From: Dysgonomonas mossii
GTDB taxonomy: Bacteria > Bacteroidota > Bacteroidia > Bacteroidales > Dysgonomonadaceae
Assembly: GCF_004569505.1 (NCBI RefSeq)
Contig: NZ_SPPK01000003.1
Location: 124,001 to 188,000, forward strand
Reading direction: 5' to 3'
Length of the DNA: 64,000 nt
Shown here: positions 24,297-32,388 of the stretch, piece after piece
Numbering within the stretch: position 1 is the stretch's first letter
Layout: each line of letters starts with the position of its first letter
Notes under the pieces: model-generated
Databases searched by the model: none
The model's input: the letters and a program-made list of their open reading frames with translations, nothing else
What the model was told of the DNA's origin: nothing
Program-made: the position numbers and the translations under genes

Positions 24297-24764
24297 TTAC
24301 CATTTAGAATAAGGAAGTTTTGTTAGAGAAGAATTATAATAGCGGAGATCGCCTGTCACTTCTTCTCCCAGCCAGTCGGGCTTTTCAAACTGTTCGTCTT
24401 CTGAAGAGAGCTCAATCTCGGCCATAACAAGACCTTGGTTTTCACCGTTGAATTCGTCTATTTCGAAGGTATGTTTGTCGCTCTTTATATAATACCGGAT
24501 TTTATCTATAATTCCCGGTTCGCACAATTTTAGTAATTCCCGGGCATCGTTTATCGAAATTTCTTTTTCCCATTCAAAACGCGTAATACCTGATTCGTTG
24601 CTTATCCCTTTGATTGTGATGTATGCTTTTTCTCCTTTTATCCGCACCCTTACCGTGCGTTCCTTCAACGAAGAAAGATATCCTTGCACGATTTCTTCGT
24701 GCGCATAGGCATATTCTTTGTAGTTTCCTTTAACCAGAAACTTACGTTCAATCTCCCAAGCCAT
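24297..24764 (-). CDS. CYTH domain protein (triphosphate tunnel metalloenzyme)
   Basis: A 155-residue cytoplasmic protein with the CYTH signature at the N-terminus, EIERKF (4-9), followed by alternating basic and acidic strands (VRVRIKGEKAYITIKG, EWEKEISI, YYIKSDKHTFEIDEF, MAEIELSSED). These line a tunnel that binds triphosphates with divalent metal. Bacterial members cleave inorganic triphosphate or thiamine triphosphate, or make cAMP; the short single-domain type is usually a triphosphatase. It starts one base after DUF4831 stops, so the two are translationally linked. Confidence 0.92.
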   Translation of the reverse strand: MAWEIERKFLVKGNYKEYAYAHEEIVQGYLSSLKERTVRVRIKGEKAYITIKGISNESGITRFEWEKEISINDARELLKLCEPGIIDKIRYYIKSDKHTFEIDEFNGENQGLVMAEIELSSEDEQFEKPDWLGEEVTGDLRYYNSSLTKLPYSKW

Positions 24765-24765
24765 A

Positions 24766-25842
24766 TTACTGGATAATTTGTTTTACAGCTCCCAGCTCAG
24801 GATAGAAAATCACTTTGATTGGTAATTTATTGTTATCAAACATTTTCGGTGTTAGCACATCCTGAATTCCATATTGAACGATGTCGCATTCTTTTTTGAC
24901 ATAATCCTTGTTGTTGTATGTTATTTGCAAGCTGGCCTTGTTAGGGATATTGTATATGATTCCGGCAGAGAATTTTTTCTCTAATTCTTTTTGTTCTTTA
25001 GGTGTCAGTATTTGTTCTTCTCTCGGGTCTTTGTTTTTGAGAGATAAATATACAGGTGCTCCTGCCAGATCGTTGGCATCCACGACTCCCAGCTTAGATG
25101 AAAACCTGAAAATGATTCGATTCTCTATGTTTTTCGTATCGGGGATTATCGTAAATTCTTTTGTGCCTGTTTCTTTTGTTTCAGTTCCTGCAAACATTGC
25201 GGTGAGTGCCTTTTCTTGTTCATCAAGTTGAGTCATTACCAGTTTGTAAGCATTGCCATCGGGAGGCATATTGTCTGCTTCGCCTGTAATTATATTTGTG
25301 CGGCTTTCACGCAATCGGTAGATTTGTTTTGCGATCAGTTCGGCTTGTTTTGCTGTAGAACCTGCACGTAGAATCTCTTCGGAGAGGAAGCTGCGTGGGT
25401 TTAATGTCGTTTCACTCACTTTAGCCGGAGCTTGTATTGCTTCTTCTTTGGGGAAAGTGTAGTCGTCGTTGATCGCACATATCACGCCATCCTTTGTCAG
25501 TGTGACAAAAGGTGCAGTTGTATTCGATCGAAATTCTACCAGATAAGACTTGTCTTTATCTACTATTCCTTTTGTGGTAGCATCTATATTGTCGATAGTA
25601 TAGGTTACGCTATTTTCGGTTATGGGATTGGTTATGCTCAGGTATCGCTCGGCATATTGATAGAATTCACCGGCTTTTTTCGTGGTCTTTGTATAGTTTA
25701 GGGTAACTATAACAGAGGTTTTGGGTAATGAGTACGCCACACCATAATCATTTCCTTTCACTGCACTCATTTTAACTGTGTTCTGTGCAGGTAATGTGAG
25801 AGCTCCTATTGCAAGCAAAAGAAATAAGCTTAGAGACTTCAT
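24766..25842 (-). CDS. DUF4831 family exported protein
   Basis: A 358-residue protein with a signal peptide (about 1-19, ending LPAQ) and no lipobox. I recognise the family as DUF4831, restricted to Bacteroidota. Typical blocks are YGVAYSLPKTSVIVTLNYTKT near the start, YAERYLSI, NPRSFLSEEILRAGS in the middle, and the C-terminal KVIFYPELGAVKQI. The fold and function are unknown, and it is probably periplasmic. A -7 box lies 30 bases before the start (25872-25879). The gene leads the trio with CYTH and the membrane protein, so the exported and cytosolic proteins are co-expressed. Confidence 0.9.
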   Translation of the reverse strand: MKSLSLFLLLAIGALTLPAQNTVKMSAVKGNDYGVAYSLPKTSVIVTLNYTKTTKKAGEFYQYAERYLSITNPITENSVTYTIDNIDATTKGIVDKDKSYLVEFRSNTTAPFVTLTKDGVICAINDDYTFPKEEAIQAPAKVSETTLNPRSFLSEEILRAGSTAKQAELIAKQIYRLRESRTNIITGEADNMPPDGNAYKLVMTQLDEQEKALTAMFAGTETKETGTKEFTIIPDTKNIENRIIFRFSSKLGVVDANDLAGAPVYLSLKNKDPREEQILTPKEQKELEKKFSAGIIYNIPNKASLQITYNNKDYVKKECDIVQYGIQDVLTPKMFDNNKLPIKVIFYPELGAVKQIIQ

Positions 25843-25871
25843 TCGTTCTTTATTTTATAATATTAGTCTCA

Positions 25872-25879
25872 CAAAGCTA
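25872..25879 (-). promoter_or_regulatory. -7 box for the DUF4831 operon
   Basis: TAGCTTTG on the minus strand, an exact TAnnTTTG match, 30 bases before the ATG. Confidence 0.5.
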
Positions 25880-26055
25880 ATTATTTTTTATGGATTTCTG
25901 ACCTACAACTATCTAAACCTTAAAGCTTCTATTGGAGAGTAATGATTAAGGGTAAGCAGGTGGGCGTTACAAGCAGTCTGTTTTTATCTGAAATTTATTT
26001 ATCACTTTTCTAATTAAGTAACTGGTAAAAAAATAGAGAGATGCTTTTTTATTGC

Positions 26056-26099
26056 GAAAAAACTCTGTGTAACTCTTTTTACTCTGTGGTTTAAAAAAA
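26056..26099. repeat. CTCTGTG-containing dispersed-repeat-like element
   Basis: Two copies of ACTCTGTG (26062-26069 and 26081-26088) flank ACTCTTTTT. The left end is A-rich and the right end is GGTTTAAAAAAA. I recall related CTCTGTG...CTCTGTGGTTTAA stretches scattered in intergenic DNA of several unrelated bacteria. Only one copy is in this window. Confidence 0.4.
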
Positions 26100-26229
26100 T
26101 GAATAAGAGTAATGCTGCAACAATTCCTTTTTAATTATGAAAAAAAATAAAAGTACGGAGGTATTTGAATTATTATTGAATGCTTAATTCTTAAATTTAT
26201 CATTTTCTTGAAAAATAATTCTTTTTTTT

Positions 26230-26254
26230 GTAACACTTCTATTTTCGATCCGTA
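26230..26254 (+). promoter_or_regulatory. ECF-type promoter (GTAAC, 16-nt spacer, CGTA) of the sigma operon
   Basis: GTAAC at 26230-26234 and CGTA at 26251-26254 are spaced by 16 bases, the layout of promoters read by ECF sigma factors. No TAnnTTTG box is present upstream of the gene. This suggests the sigma factor drives its own operon. Confidence 0.55.
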
Positions 26255-26286
26255 GATGTTATTAGAAGGGTAACCTAAAACATTAA

Positions 26287-26817
26287 ATGATAAGCTTCGA
26301 TTCTAATATTATAGATCAGTGTAGGAAGGGTCAACATTTGGCTCAGATGCAGATTTACTCTACTTTTTATAAGAGAGTTTATAATGCATGCTATAGGGTT
26401 CTGTATGATAGTCTCGAGGCAGAGGATGCAATGCAAGAGAGCTTTCTGAAAGCATTCTCGAGTTTGGACAACTATAAAAATTCAGTCCCTTTCGAGGCAT
26501 GGCTTGTAAGGATAGGCATTAATACATCTATTGACAAGCTGAGGAAAAGAAACTTGGAAACTGTCGATTTCAACGAGAATATCAAATATGATATAGTAGA
26601 CTCGGATGATAGCGAAGAGTGGGAGCAGATATTGGATCGTGTAGAGCAGGTGAAAACTGCAATAACGAAGCTGCCGGAGTCGAGCCGGTTGATTGTAAAT
26701 CTTTACCTTATAGAGGGGTATGATCACGAAGAGATTAGTGAGATTCTGAATATAGCGCCCGGAACGGTGCGTATACAATATATGAGGGCAAAACAAAAAT
26801 TATTGGAACTCGTCTAA
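26287..26817 (+). CDS. ECF (RpoE-like) RNA polymerase sigma factor
   Basis: A 176-residue sigma-70 family protein with only regions 2 and 4. Region 2 (about 20-85) shows YNACYRVLYDSLEAEDAMQESFLKAF, the -10 recognition and core-binding helices. Region 4 (about 118-172) has LPESSRLIVNLYLIEGYDHEEISEIL followed by GTVRIQYMRAKQKL, the -35 recognition helix-turn-helix. It is the first gene of a four-gene unit with a membrane anti-sigma-like protein 15 bases downstream and two envelope beta-helix proteins. The upstream GTAAC/CGTA pair suggests autoregulation. The signal is unknown but envelope-related by context. Confidence 0.95.
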   Translation: MISFDSNIIDQCRKGQHLAQMQIYSTFYKRVYNACYRVLYDSLEAEDAMQESFLKAFSSLDNYKNSVPFEAWLVRIGINTSIDKLRKRNLETVDFNENIKYDIVDSDDSEEWEQILDRVEQVKTAITKLPESSRLIVNLYLIEGYDHEEISEILNIAPGTVRIQYMRAKQKLLELV

Positions 26818-26832
26818 AAAAGGAGGGAAGGT

Positions 26833-27378
26833 ATGAATGACATAAGAAAAAAAATAGACAGAAACAGAGATTTGTTTGACGATCAAGAGCCATCATTCGG
26901 ACACATGGAGCGATTCGAAGCTCTATTGAAAAGTAAGAATGAAGAAAGCTTGAAGAACGAAAAACGAGTGAAACGGGTACGGTTTATAAGTGCCATATCT
27001 GTGGCGGCATCCATTGCCATACTAATAGCCGTTGTTGTTAGATTCTCTACACCAGACAATACAGGAGGCAATATTCCTGCACCGGAGGTCATTGGAGCAA
27101 CAGATGAATTTAAAACAACAAATGATTATTATAATCAGAAAATGGAAGCAAAGATTGCTGATATAATGTGTAAACTCGCATATACAGATACCGAAAATCA
27201 GGCGCGACTGACCAAGGATATACAGAAAATAATAGATGGTAATAATAATTTTATCAACGAAATCTCTAAAAATGAAGATAAGGATATGGCTATTCATTTT
27301 TTGGTGAAACATTATAGAACGAATATCCATGTACTCGAGAATATAGATCAAAAATTAGGAAAATATACCAAATGCTAA
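26833..27378 (+). CDS. Probable membrane anti-sigma factor
   Basis: A 181-residue protein with a cytoplasmic N-terminus of about 50 residues that carries the GHMERFEALLK motif (23-33), common at the start of Bacteroidota anti-sigma proteins. One transmembrane helix (about 51-71) and an extracytoplasmic helical domain of 110 residues follow. No zinc-binding HxxxCxxC motif is visible, so it is not a ZAS-type anti-sigma. It directly follows the sigma gene and precedes the beta-helix protein gene by 12 bases. The role is inferred from topology and position. Confidence 0.75.
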   Translation: MNDIRKKIDRNRDLFDDQEPSFGHMERFEALLKSKNEESLKNEKRVKRVRFISAISVAASIAILIAVVVRFSTPDNTGGNIPAPEVIGATDEFKTTNDYYNQKMEAKIADIMCKLAYTDTENQARLTKDIQKIIDGNNNFINEISKNEDKDMAIHFLVKHYRTNIHVLENIDQKLGKYTKC

Positions 27379-27390
27379 TATAATTAAGGG

Positions 27391-28695
27391 ATGAAAAAGT
27401 ATATATTGTTTATCGGTTTGTGCAGCCTTGCTCTAATTCAATTAGGAGCATCGGAAAAGATAAAGGGTGATCTGCCTCAAGACTCTATTAATGGTAAAGG
27501 AAGATTTAATATAGAAATTCCGAACATAGAGATTCCGGATATGGATTTGGACTTCGATGCCCTTAATTTTGATTCTAAGTTTGACTTTAACTTTGATACT
27601 ACCCAGTGGCTGGCATGGAAGGAAGATTTTGAAAAATCCGGAGTCAAAAACCTCAAGGAATTGGAGAGAAACTTGAAAGTGAATAAAGAAAGATTGTCGG
27701 AATTGGGTAAAAATCTGAAGTCCAGATCCAATAATGATAACTTGAAAGTCTTTTCAAATAATCAGAAAGGCAAAACTCCCGATCGAGTTGAGACTAAAAC
27801 GTACTCCAACATTTCAGAAATCGATATCTCTCATAAATATGGAAATATATTTGTAAGGGAATCCCGATCCAAGAATGTAGAGTTAGAGATTCAATATTTT
27901 AACAAACTTAATCAGAGAAATCCTGTTAGAATTTCAGAGGATAAAGGAGTGTTGGCTATAGCTAGTCTTGGTTCCAGTGTAAATCAAATCGACTTAGTGA
28001 TAAGTATTCCACGCAATGTTAAACTTAATGTAGATCTAAAATATGGCAGATTAAAAATGAATGAGTTTAATGCACCTTTTTCAGCCAATTTGTCTTATAG
28101 CACCTTCGATGCAGAAAGCTTTTCGGGAGCCAGACCAACCATTAAGGATAAGTATGGAAAAGTAACGATAAGCAAATTGCAGGATGCCGTTTTGTCGACT
28201 TCTTATTCGAAAGTAAAGATAGATAAGGCGAATAGATTAGACTTGTCGGGAGCTTATAGTGACTTTGTATTGAATGATGTGCAAGCTATTTCGGCTCAGT
28301 TGTCTTCTACCTCGGGCGATTTTAAAATAGGCTCGTTGGGAGAGATGGATGGTAAGTTTAATTATGCCGACATATCGATTGATAATCTCCGCTCCAGAAT
28401 GAATGTAATTTGCAACTATTCTGATGTAAAGGTTAATTCAATATCTCCAAATACAAATATCAATGTAAAAGGTAATTACTCTGATGTGGTATTAAGTGTT
28501 CCCGATAATGTAGGAGCTTCATTTAATGTTGTACTGGTGCAAGGAGATTTGACTGTGTCGAAAAAATATACGGTGAAATACACAGAGCAAACCGAAACCT
28601 CGACTACAGTTATTAAAAAAGGGCAGATAGGAACTAAAAGACCAACAGCTACCATTACCGTATCGAGCAATTATGCAGATGTAAAAATAAAATAA
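27391..28695 (+). CDS. Exported DUF4097-like beta-helix protein
   Basis: A 434-residue protein with a signal peptide (about 1-21). Residues 25-125 are charged and include an IPNIEIPDMDLDFDALNFDS stretch of short repeats. From about 130 it resembles DUF4097/putative adhesin beta-helices, with turns recurring as YSDV, YADI or YSKV (NYSDVKVNS, NYSDVVLSVP, SNYADVKI). There is no outer-membrane barrel and no lipobox. In many genomes DUF4097 proteins are co-encoded with ECF sigma/anti-sigma pairs and GIN-domain lipoproteins, as here. A periplasmic or surface role in envelope stress is inference. Confidence 0.8.
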   Translation: MKKYILFIGLCSLALIQLGASEKIKGDLPQDSINGKGRFNIEIPNIEIPDMDLDFDALNFDSKFDFNFDTTQWLAWKEDFEKSGVKNLKELERNLKVNKERLSELGKNLKSRSNNDNLKVFSNNQKGKTPDRVETKTYSNISEIDISHKYGNIFVRESRSKNVELEIQYFNKLNQRNPVRISEDKGVLAIASLGSSVNQIDLVISIPRNVKLNVDLKYGRLKMNEFNAPFSANLSYSTFDAESFSGARPTIKDKYGKVTISKLQDAVLSTSYSKVKIDKANRLDLSGAYSDFVLNDVQAISAQLSSTSGDFKIGSLGEMDGKFNYADISIDNLRSRMNVICNYSDVKVNSISPNTNINVKGNYSDVVLSVPDNVGASFNVVLVQGDLTVSKKYTVKYTEQTETSTTVIKKGQIGTKRPTATITVSSNYADVKIK

Positions 28696-28708
28696 AACTA
28701 AACTAGAA

Positions 28709-29401
28709 ATGAATATTATGAAATTTATCGGTATCTCTATATTAAGTATCATCGTATTGTTTGTCTCGTGCGGATCGTCTAAAACCTCACATGTTGAAAA
28801 AATAAATCTGAGTTCTTATAGTGGTATTGAGGTCAGGTCGGGTATTGAGGTTTATTTCTCTTATGGGAAAAGCCATACTGCACAAATAGATAGCCCCGAG
28901 CCCATAGATGTATATGTAGAAAAAGGTATTTTGAAAGTGAATAGAAAAGGTAAAAGCAATAAGAGAGTGAAAGTATATCTTACGGCAAACAATATACAAT
29001 CTATAGCACTTTCGGGAGGATCAAAGTTTTCTACCGACGAACTCAAAAATAATAGGGGAATATCTATAGCAGCATCAGGTGGCTCTAGTTTCGATATAAA
29101 GAAACTTGAATCGAGAGAATCTAGTATTGCTGTTTCGGGTGGCTCTCGTTATAATATAGATGAAGTGAGGTCAGAAACGTTAAATATTGCCTCCTCCGGT
29201 GGAAGTACTTCCTCTTTGGATATAAAGAGTGCGAGGGCTGTAAGTGTGGCGGTAAGCGGAGGCTCTAATGTTGTCTTGACAGGATCGGTTGAAAGTCTTT
29301 CGGTTGTCAGCTCAGGAAATGCTAATGTGGATATTATAAATCTTAAGTATAAAGATATTCAAACAAACACTTCAGGCAGAGGACGTATTCAAAAAAGATA
29401 A
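28709..29401 (+). CDS. GIN-domain (DUF2807) lipoprotein
   Basis: A 230-residue lipoprotein. The signal sequence ends at a lipobox VSCG (Cys21), predicting lipidation. The head domain starts INLSSYSGIEVRSGIEVYFSYG, typical of DUF2807, an auto-transporter-like adhesin. A right-handed beta-helix then repeats the SGGS turn at 102-105, 123-126, 143-146, 163-166 and 183-186, about one turn per 20 residues, with SSGN at 201-204. It is the last gene of the sigma operon, 13 bases after the DUF4097 gene, and ends in a strong terminator. The ligand is unknown. Confidence 0.88.
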   Translation: MNIMKFIGISILSIIVLFVSCGSSKTSHVEKINLSSYSGIEVRSGIEVYFSYGKSHTAQIDSPEPIDVYVEKGILKVNRKGKSNKRVKVYLTANNIQSIALSGGSKFSTDELKNNRGISIAASGGSSFDIKKLESRESSIAVSGGSRYNIDEVRSETLNIASSGGSTSSLDIKSARAVSVAVSGGSNVVLTGSVESLSVVSSGNANVDIINLKYKDIQTNTSGRGRIQKR

Positions 29402-29424
29402 TCGTAATTTAGTGAATATATAGC

Positions 29425-29451
29425 GCCGGAAATTAGATTTCCGGCTTTTTT
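29425..29451 (+). terminator. Terminator of the ECF sigma / GIN operon
   Basis: A perfect 9-bp GC-rich stem (29425-29433 with 29437-29445), a three-base loop, then six T's. Confidence 0.9.
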
Positions 29452-29517
29452 ATTTTCATCTCTGGCATTGTTTTTATTTCTTCTGTCACTATTCTTACTA
29501 TATTGCAATATTTTGTA

Positions 29518-29525
29518 TAATTTTG
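29518..29525 (+). promoter_or_regulatory. gltX: -7 box for gltX-waaA
   Basis: TAATTTTG, an exact TAnnTTTG match, 23 bases before the gltX ATG. Confidence 0.55.
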
Positions 29526-29548
29526 TAGCCTCTTTAAAAAAATAAAGT

Positions 29549-31063
29549 ATGTCTCAAAAAGTTAGGGTGCGTTTTGCACCGAGCCCGACCGGACCACTTC
29601 ACATTGGCGGGGTACGTACGGCATTATATAATTATCTCTTTGCAAAAAAAAATAACGGCGATTTTATCCTTCGTATAGAAGATACCGATTCGCAACGTTT
29701 TGTGCCGGGTGCAGAAGAATATATCATCGAAGCTCTCACATGGTTGGGATTAAAGTTTGATGAAGGTACACATATTGGAGGTACTCATGCTCCATATAGG
29801 CAATCGGAGAGAAAAGAGATTTATAAAAAATATGTAGATATACTTATCCAAAAAGGAGCAGCTTATATTGCGTTTGATACTCCCGAAGAACTGACGGCTA
29901 AGCGTGAGGCTGTGAGTAACTTTCAGTACGATGCTTCTACACGGGTAGAGATGCGAAACTCGTTGACCCTCTCTCAAGAAGAAGTACAGTCACTCATAGA
30001 TGCCGGCAATCAGTACGTAGTCCGATTCAAGATTGAAGCAGGGCAAGAAGTATTGGTGAATGACGTTATTCGTGGCGAAGTAAAATATAACTCATCGGTA
30101 CTCGACGATAAGGTTCTTTATAAATCGGCAGATCATTTGCCTACATATCATTTGGCGAATATCGTAGATGATCACCTGATGGAGATAACACACGTTATCC
30201 GTGGCGAAGAATGGTTGCCTTCAGCTCCTTTGCATGTATTATTGTATAAGGCTTTTGGCTGGGAAGATTCTATGCCTCAATTTGCACACCTTCCGCTTTT
30301 GCTGAAGCCCGAAGGAAATGGAAAATTGAGCAAGCGTGATGGCGACCGTCTAGGCTTTCCTGTTTTTCCATTAGAATGGAAAGACCCGCAGAGTGGTGAG
30401 ATTTCGTCAGGCTACCGTGAAAGTGGCTACCTGCCCGAAGCTGTAATCAATTTCCTTGCTCTTCTGGGATGGAATCCGGGTAATGATCAGGAAATAATGT
30501 CGATGGAAGAACTTATTCAACTTTTTGCATTGGAAAAATGTAGTAAGAGCGGAGCCAAATTTGATTACGAAAAAGGAAAATGGTTCAACCACCAATATAT
30601 CCAATTAAGACCAAATAGCGAGATAGCCGCAATTTTTTACCCTATATTGCAAGATAAAGGGATAGAATGTCCGTTACAATATATAGAAACAGTTGTCGGT
30701 CTGGTAAAAGAACGAGTAAGTTTCGTAAAAGAATTGTGGGATCAGGCTTCTTTCTTCTTTGTGGCTCCAACTGCCTATGATGAGAAGGTTGTGAAGAAAC
30801 GTTGGAAAGAAGAGTCGCCGTCTCAATTGAGCGAGCTGGCAGAAGTTCTGAAAGGAATTGGAGACTTCTCTTCTCACAATCAGGAAGAAATAGTGAAAGG
30901 CTGGATTGAATCGAAAGGCTATCATCTCGGCAATATAATGAATGCATTCCGTCTGGCTGTTGTAGGGGAGTCGAAAGGCCCTCATATGTTTGATATTACG
31001 GCAACTATTGGAAAAGAAGAAACAATAGCCCGACTTGAAAAGGCAATCTTAAATATTAAATAA
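29549..31063 (+). CDS. gltX: Glutamate-tRNA ligase
   Basis: Class I aminoacyl-tRNA synthetase that charges tRNA-Glu. The 504-residue protein has the HIGG form of the HIGH motif at 18-21 within [13 protein letters not shown], the RIEDTD motif at 42-47, and the KLSKR form of KMSKS at 259-263. The C-terminal helical anticodon-binding domain is complete. It is followed 7 bases later by waaA, so it is the first gene of a two-gene transcript. No glutaminyl-tRNA synthetase is in the window, so whether this enzyme also charges tRNA-Gln cannot be judged. Confidence 0.98.
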   Translation: MSQKVRVRFAPSPTGPLHIGGVRTALYNYLFAKKNNGDFILRIEDTDSQRFVPGAEEYIIEALTWLGLKFDEGTHIGGTHAPYRQSERKEIYKKYVDILIQKGAAYIAFDTPEELTAKREAVSNFQYDASTRVEMRNSLTLSQEEVQSLIDAGNQYVVRFKIEAGQEVLVNDVIRGEVKYNSSVLDDKVLYKSADHLPTYHLANIVDDHLMEITHVIRGEEWLPSAPLHVLLYKAFGWEDSMPQFAHLPLLLKPEGNGKLSKRDGDRLGFPVFPLEWKDPQSGEISSGYRESGYLPEAVINFLALLGWNPGNDQEIMSMEELIQLFALEKCSKSGAKFDYEKGKWFNHQYIQLRPNSEIAAIFYPILQDKGIECPLQYIETVVGLVKERVSFVKELWDQASFFFVAPTAYDEKVVKKRWKEESPSQLSELAEVLKGIGDFSSHNQEEIVKGWIESKGYHLGNIMNAFRLAVVGESKGPHMFDITATIGKEETIARLEKAILNIK

Positions 31064-31070
31064 CAAGAAG

Positions 31071-32312
31071 ATGTTGTTTTTTTACAATTTTGCTATATAT
31101 CTATATGCGTTGATTGTCCGTCTTATTTCTCCTTTCCACAAGAAAGCCAGAAAGATGATTATAGGGCACAAGCAAACTTATCGGATATTGAGGCAGAACA
31201 TAGATGCAAATGCTGAATATATTTGGTTTCATGCTGCTTCTTTAGGCGAGTTTGAGCAAGGTCGTCCGATTATGGAAGAGTTGAAAAGAACACACCCTGA
31301 ATATAAGATATTGCTTACATTTTTTTCTCCTTCGGGCTACGAAGTAAGGAAAGATTATCCGCTGGCAGATGTGGTTTGCTATTTGCCTTTTGATAAGAAA
31401 CGGAATGTAAAGCGTTTCTTGAAGATTGTTCAGCCAAAGATGGCGATATTTATAAAATATGAATTCTGGTACAATTTTGTAAATCAGCTTTATAAAAGGA
31501 ATATTCCGGTGTACATGGTTTCAGCGATCTTTCGTCCCAATCAGATATTCTTCCGTTGGTATGGAAGCGATATGCGCAAGTTGCTGAAAAAATATACATG
31601 TATATGCGTGCAGGATGAAAACTCCCGGAAACTGTTATCAAATATAGGTATCACAAATGTTGAAGTTTGTGGCGATACCCGTTTCGATAGAGTATTGGAT
31701 ATTCAAAAACAGGCCAAGCAACTTCCTATAGCCGAGGCTTTCGAGAAGAAAGCCAAGTCTGAGAATGAGAAGATATTTGTTGCCGGAAGTACCTGGCCAA
31801 AGGATGAGGATATACTGATCCCATACTTTAATATGACTACAGACCTTAAATTGATAATAGCTCCGCACGAGATTGATGAAGCCCACTTGAAGTACATCGA
31901 AAGCAACCTGCAACGTCCTCATATCCGCTATTCGAAGGCAACGCCCGGAATGATGGCAGACTATGACTGTTTGATTATTGATAATTTCGGACTCCTTTCG
32001 TCTATATATAGCTACGGACAAGTAGCATACGTAGGAGGAGGGTTTGGTGTTGGTATACATAACATATTAGAAGCTGCGGTTTACGATTTACCTGTGATAT
32101 TTGGCCCGAATTTTAAAAAGTTTCGTGAAGCTCAGCAAATGATAGAATGTGGAGGAGGTTACTCGATTTCTGATTATCAGGCATTCCGTGGTTTGATGGA
32201 TGAGTTCCTTCAGTATGACGGAACACTGAATGCTGCCGGGTTACATGCCGGTAATTATGTACGCTCCAATGCCGGGGTTGTGAAACGTGTAATGGCGGTA
32301 ATCAATCTTTAG
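31071..32312 (+). CDS. waaA: 3-deoxy-D-manno-octulosonic acid (KDO) transferase
   Basis: Adds KDO from CMP-KDO to lipid A precursor in lipopolysaccharide synthesis (GT30 family). The 413-residue protein has an N-terminal membrane anchor (about 3-21) and the catalytic block HAASLGEFEQG at 54-64 with the conserved GE pair (Glu60). The second domain carries YVGGGFGVGIHNILEAAVYDLPVIFGP, the nucleotide-sugar site. It follows gltX with a 7-base gap. It shows that the organism makes LPS with a KDO-linked lipid A. Confidence 0.96.
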   Translation: MLFFYNFAIYLYALIVRLISPFHKKARKMIIGHKQTYRILRQNIDANAEYIWFHAASLGEFEQGRPIMEELKRTHPEYKILLTFFSPSGYEVRKDYPLADVVCYLPFDKKRNVKRFLKIVQPKMAIFIKYEFWYNFVNQLYKRNIPVYMVSAIFRPNQIFFRWYGSDMRKLLKKYTCICVQDENSRKLLSNIGITNVEVCGDTRFDRVLDIQKQAKQLPIAEAFEKKAKSENEKIFVAGSTWPKDEDILIPYFNMTTDLKLIIAPHEIDEAHLKYIESNLQRPHIRYSKATPGMMADYDCLIIDNFGLLSSIYSYGQVAYVGGGFGVGIHNILEAAVYDLPVIFGPNFKKFREAQQMIECGGGYSISDYQAFRGLMDEFLQYDGTLNAAGLHAGNYVRSNAGVVKRVMAVINL

Positions 32313-32360
32313 AGGCTTCGATTTTGGCCTGTATCTTTTCTTAGAATAAAAATAATCTTG

Positions 32361-32368
32361 TAGATTTG
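32361..32368 (+). promoter_or_regulatory. -7 box for the HD-receptor gene
   Basis: TAGATTTG, an exact TAnnTTTG match, 20 bases before the ATG. It implies transcription independent of gltX-waaA. Confidence 0.5.
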
Positions 32369-32388
32369 TAATTTAAACCATAGTTTTT

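Larger units (their letters stand above)
25880..26286. other. Non-coding gap between the DUF4831 and ECF sigma operons
   Basis: Divergent intergenic DNA with no gene. It contains the CTCTGTG double repeat (26056-26099) and the ECF-type promoter of the sigma gene (26230-26254). The rest is AT-rich, with nothing I can assign. Confidence 0.55.

Noticed and set aside
29518..29551. Possible SOS or heat-shock control of uvrA, uvrB or gltX
   Set aside because: No LexA-like or CIRCE-like inverted repeat is visible beside the -7 boxes.
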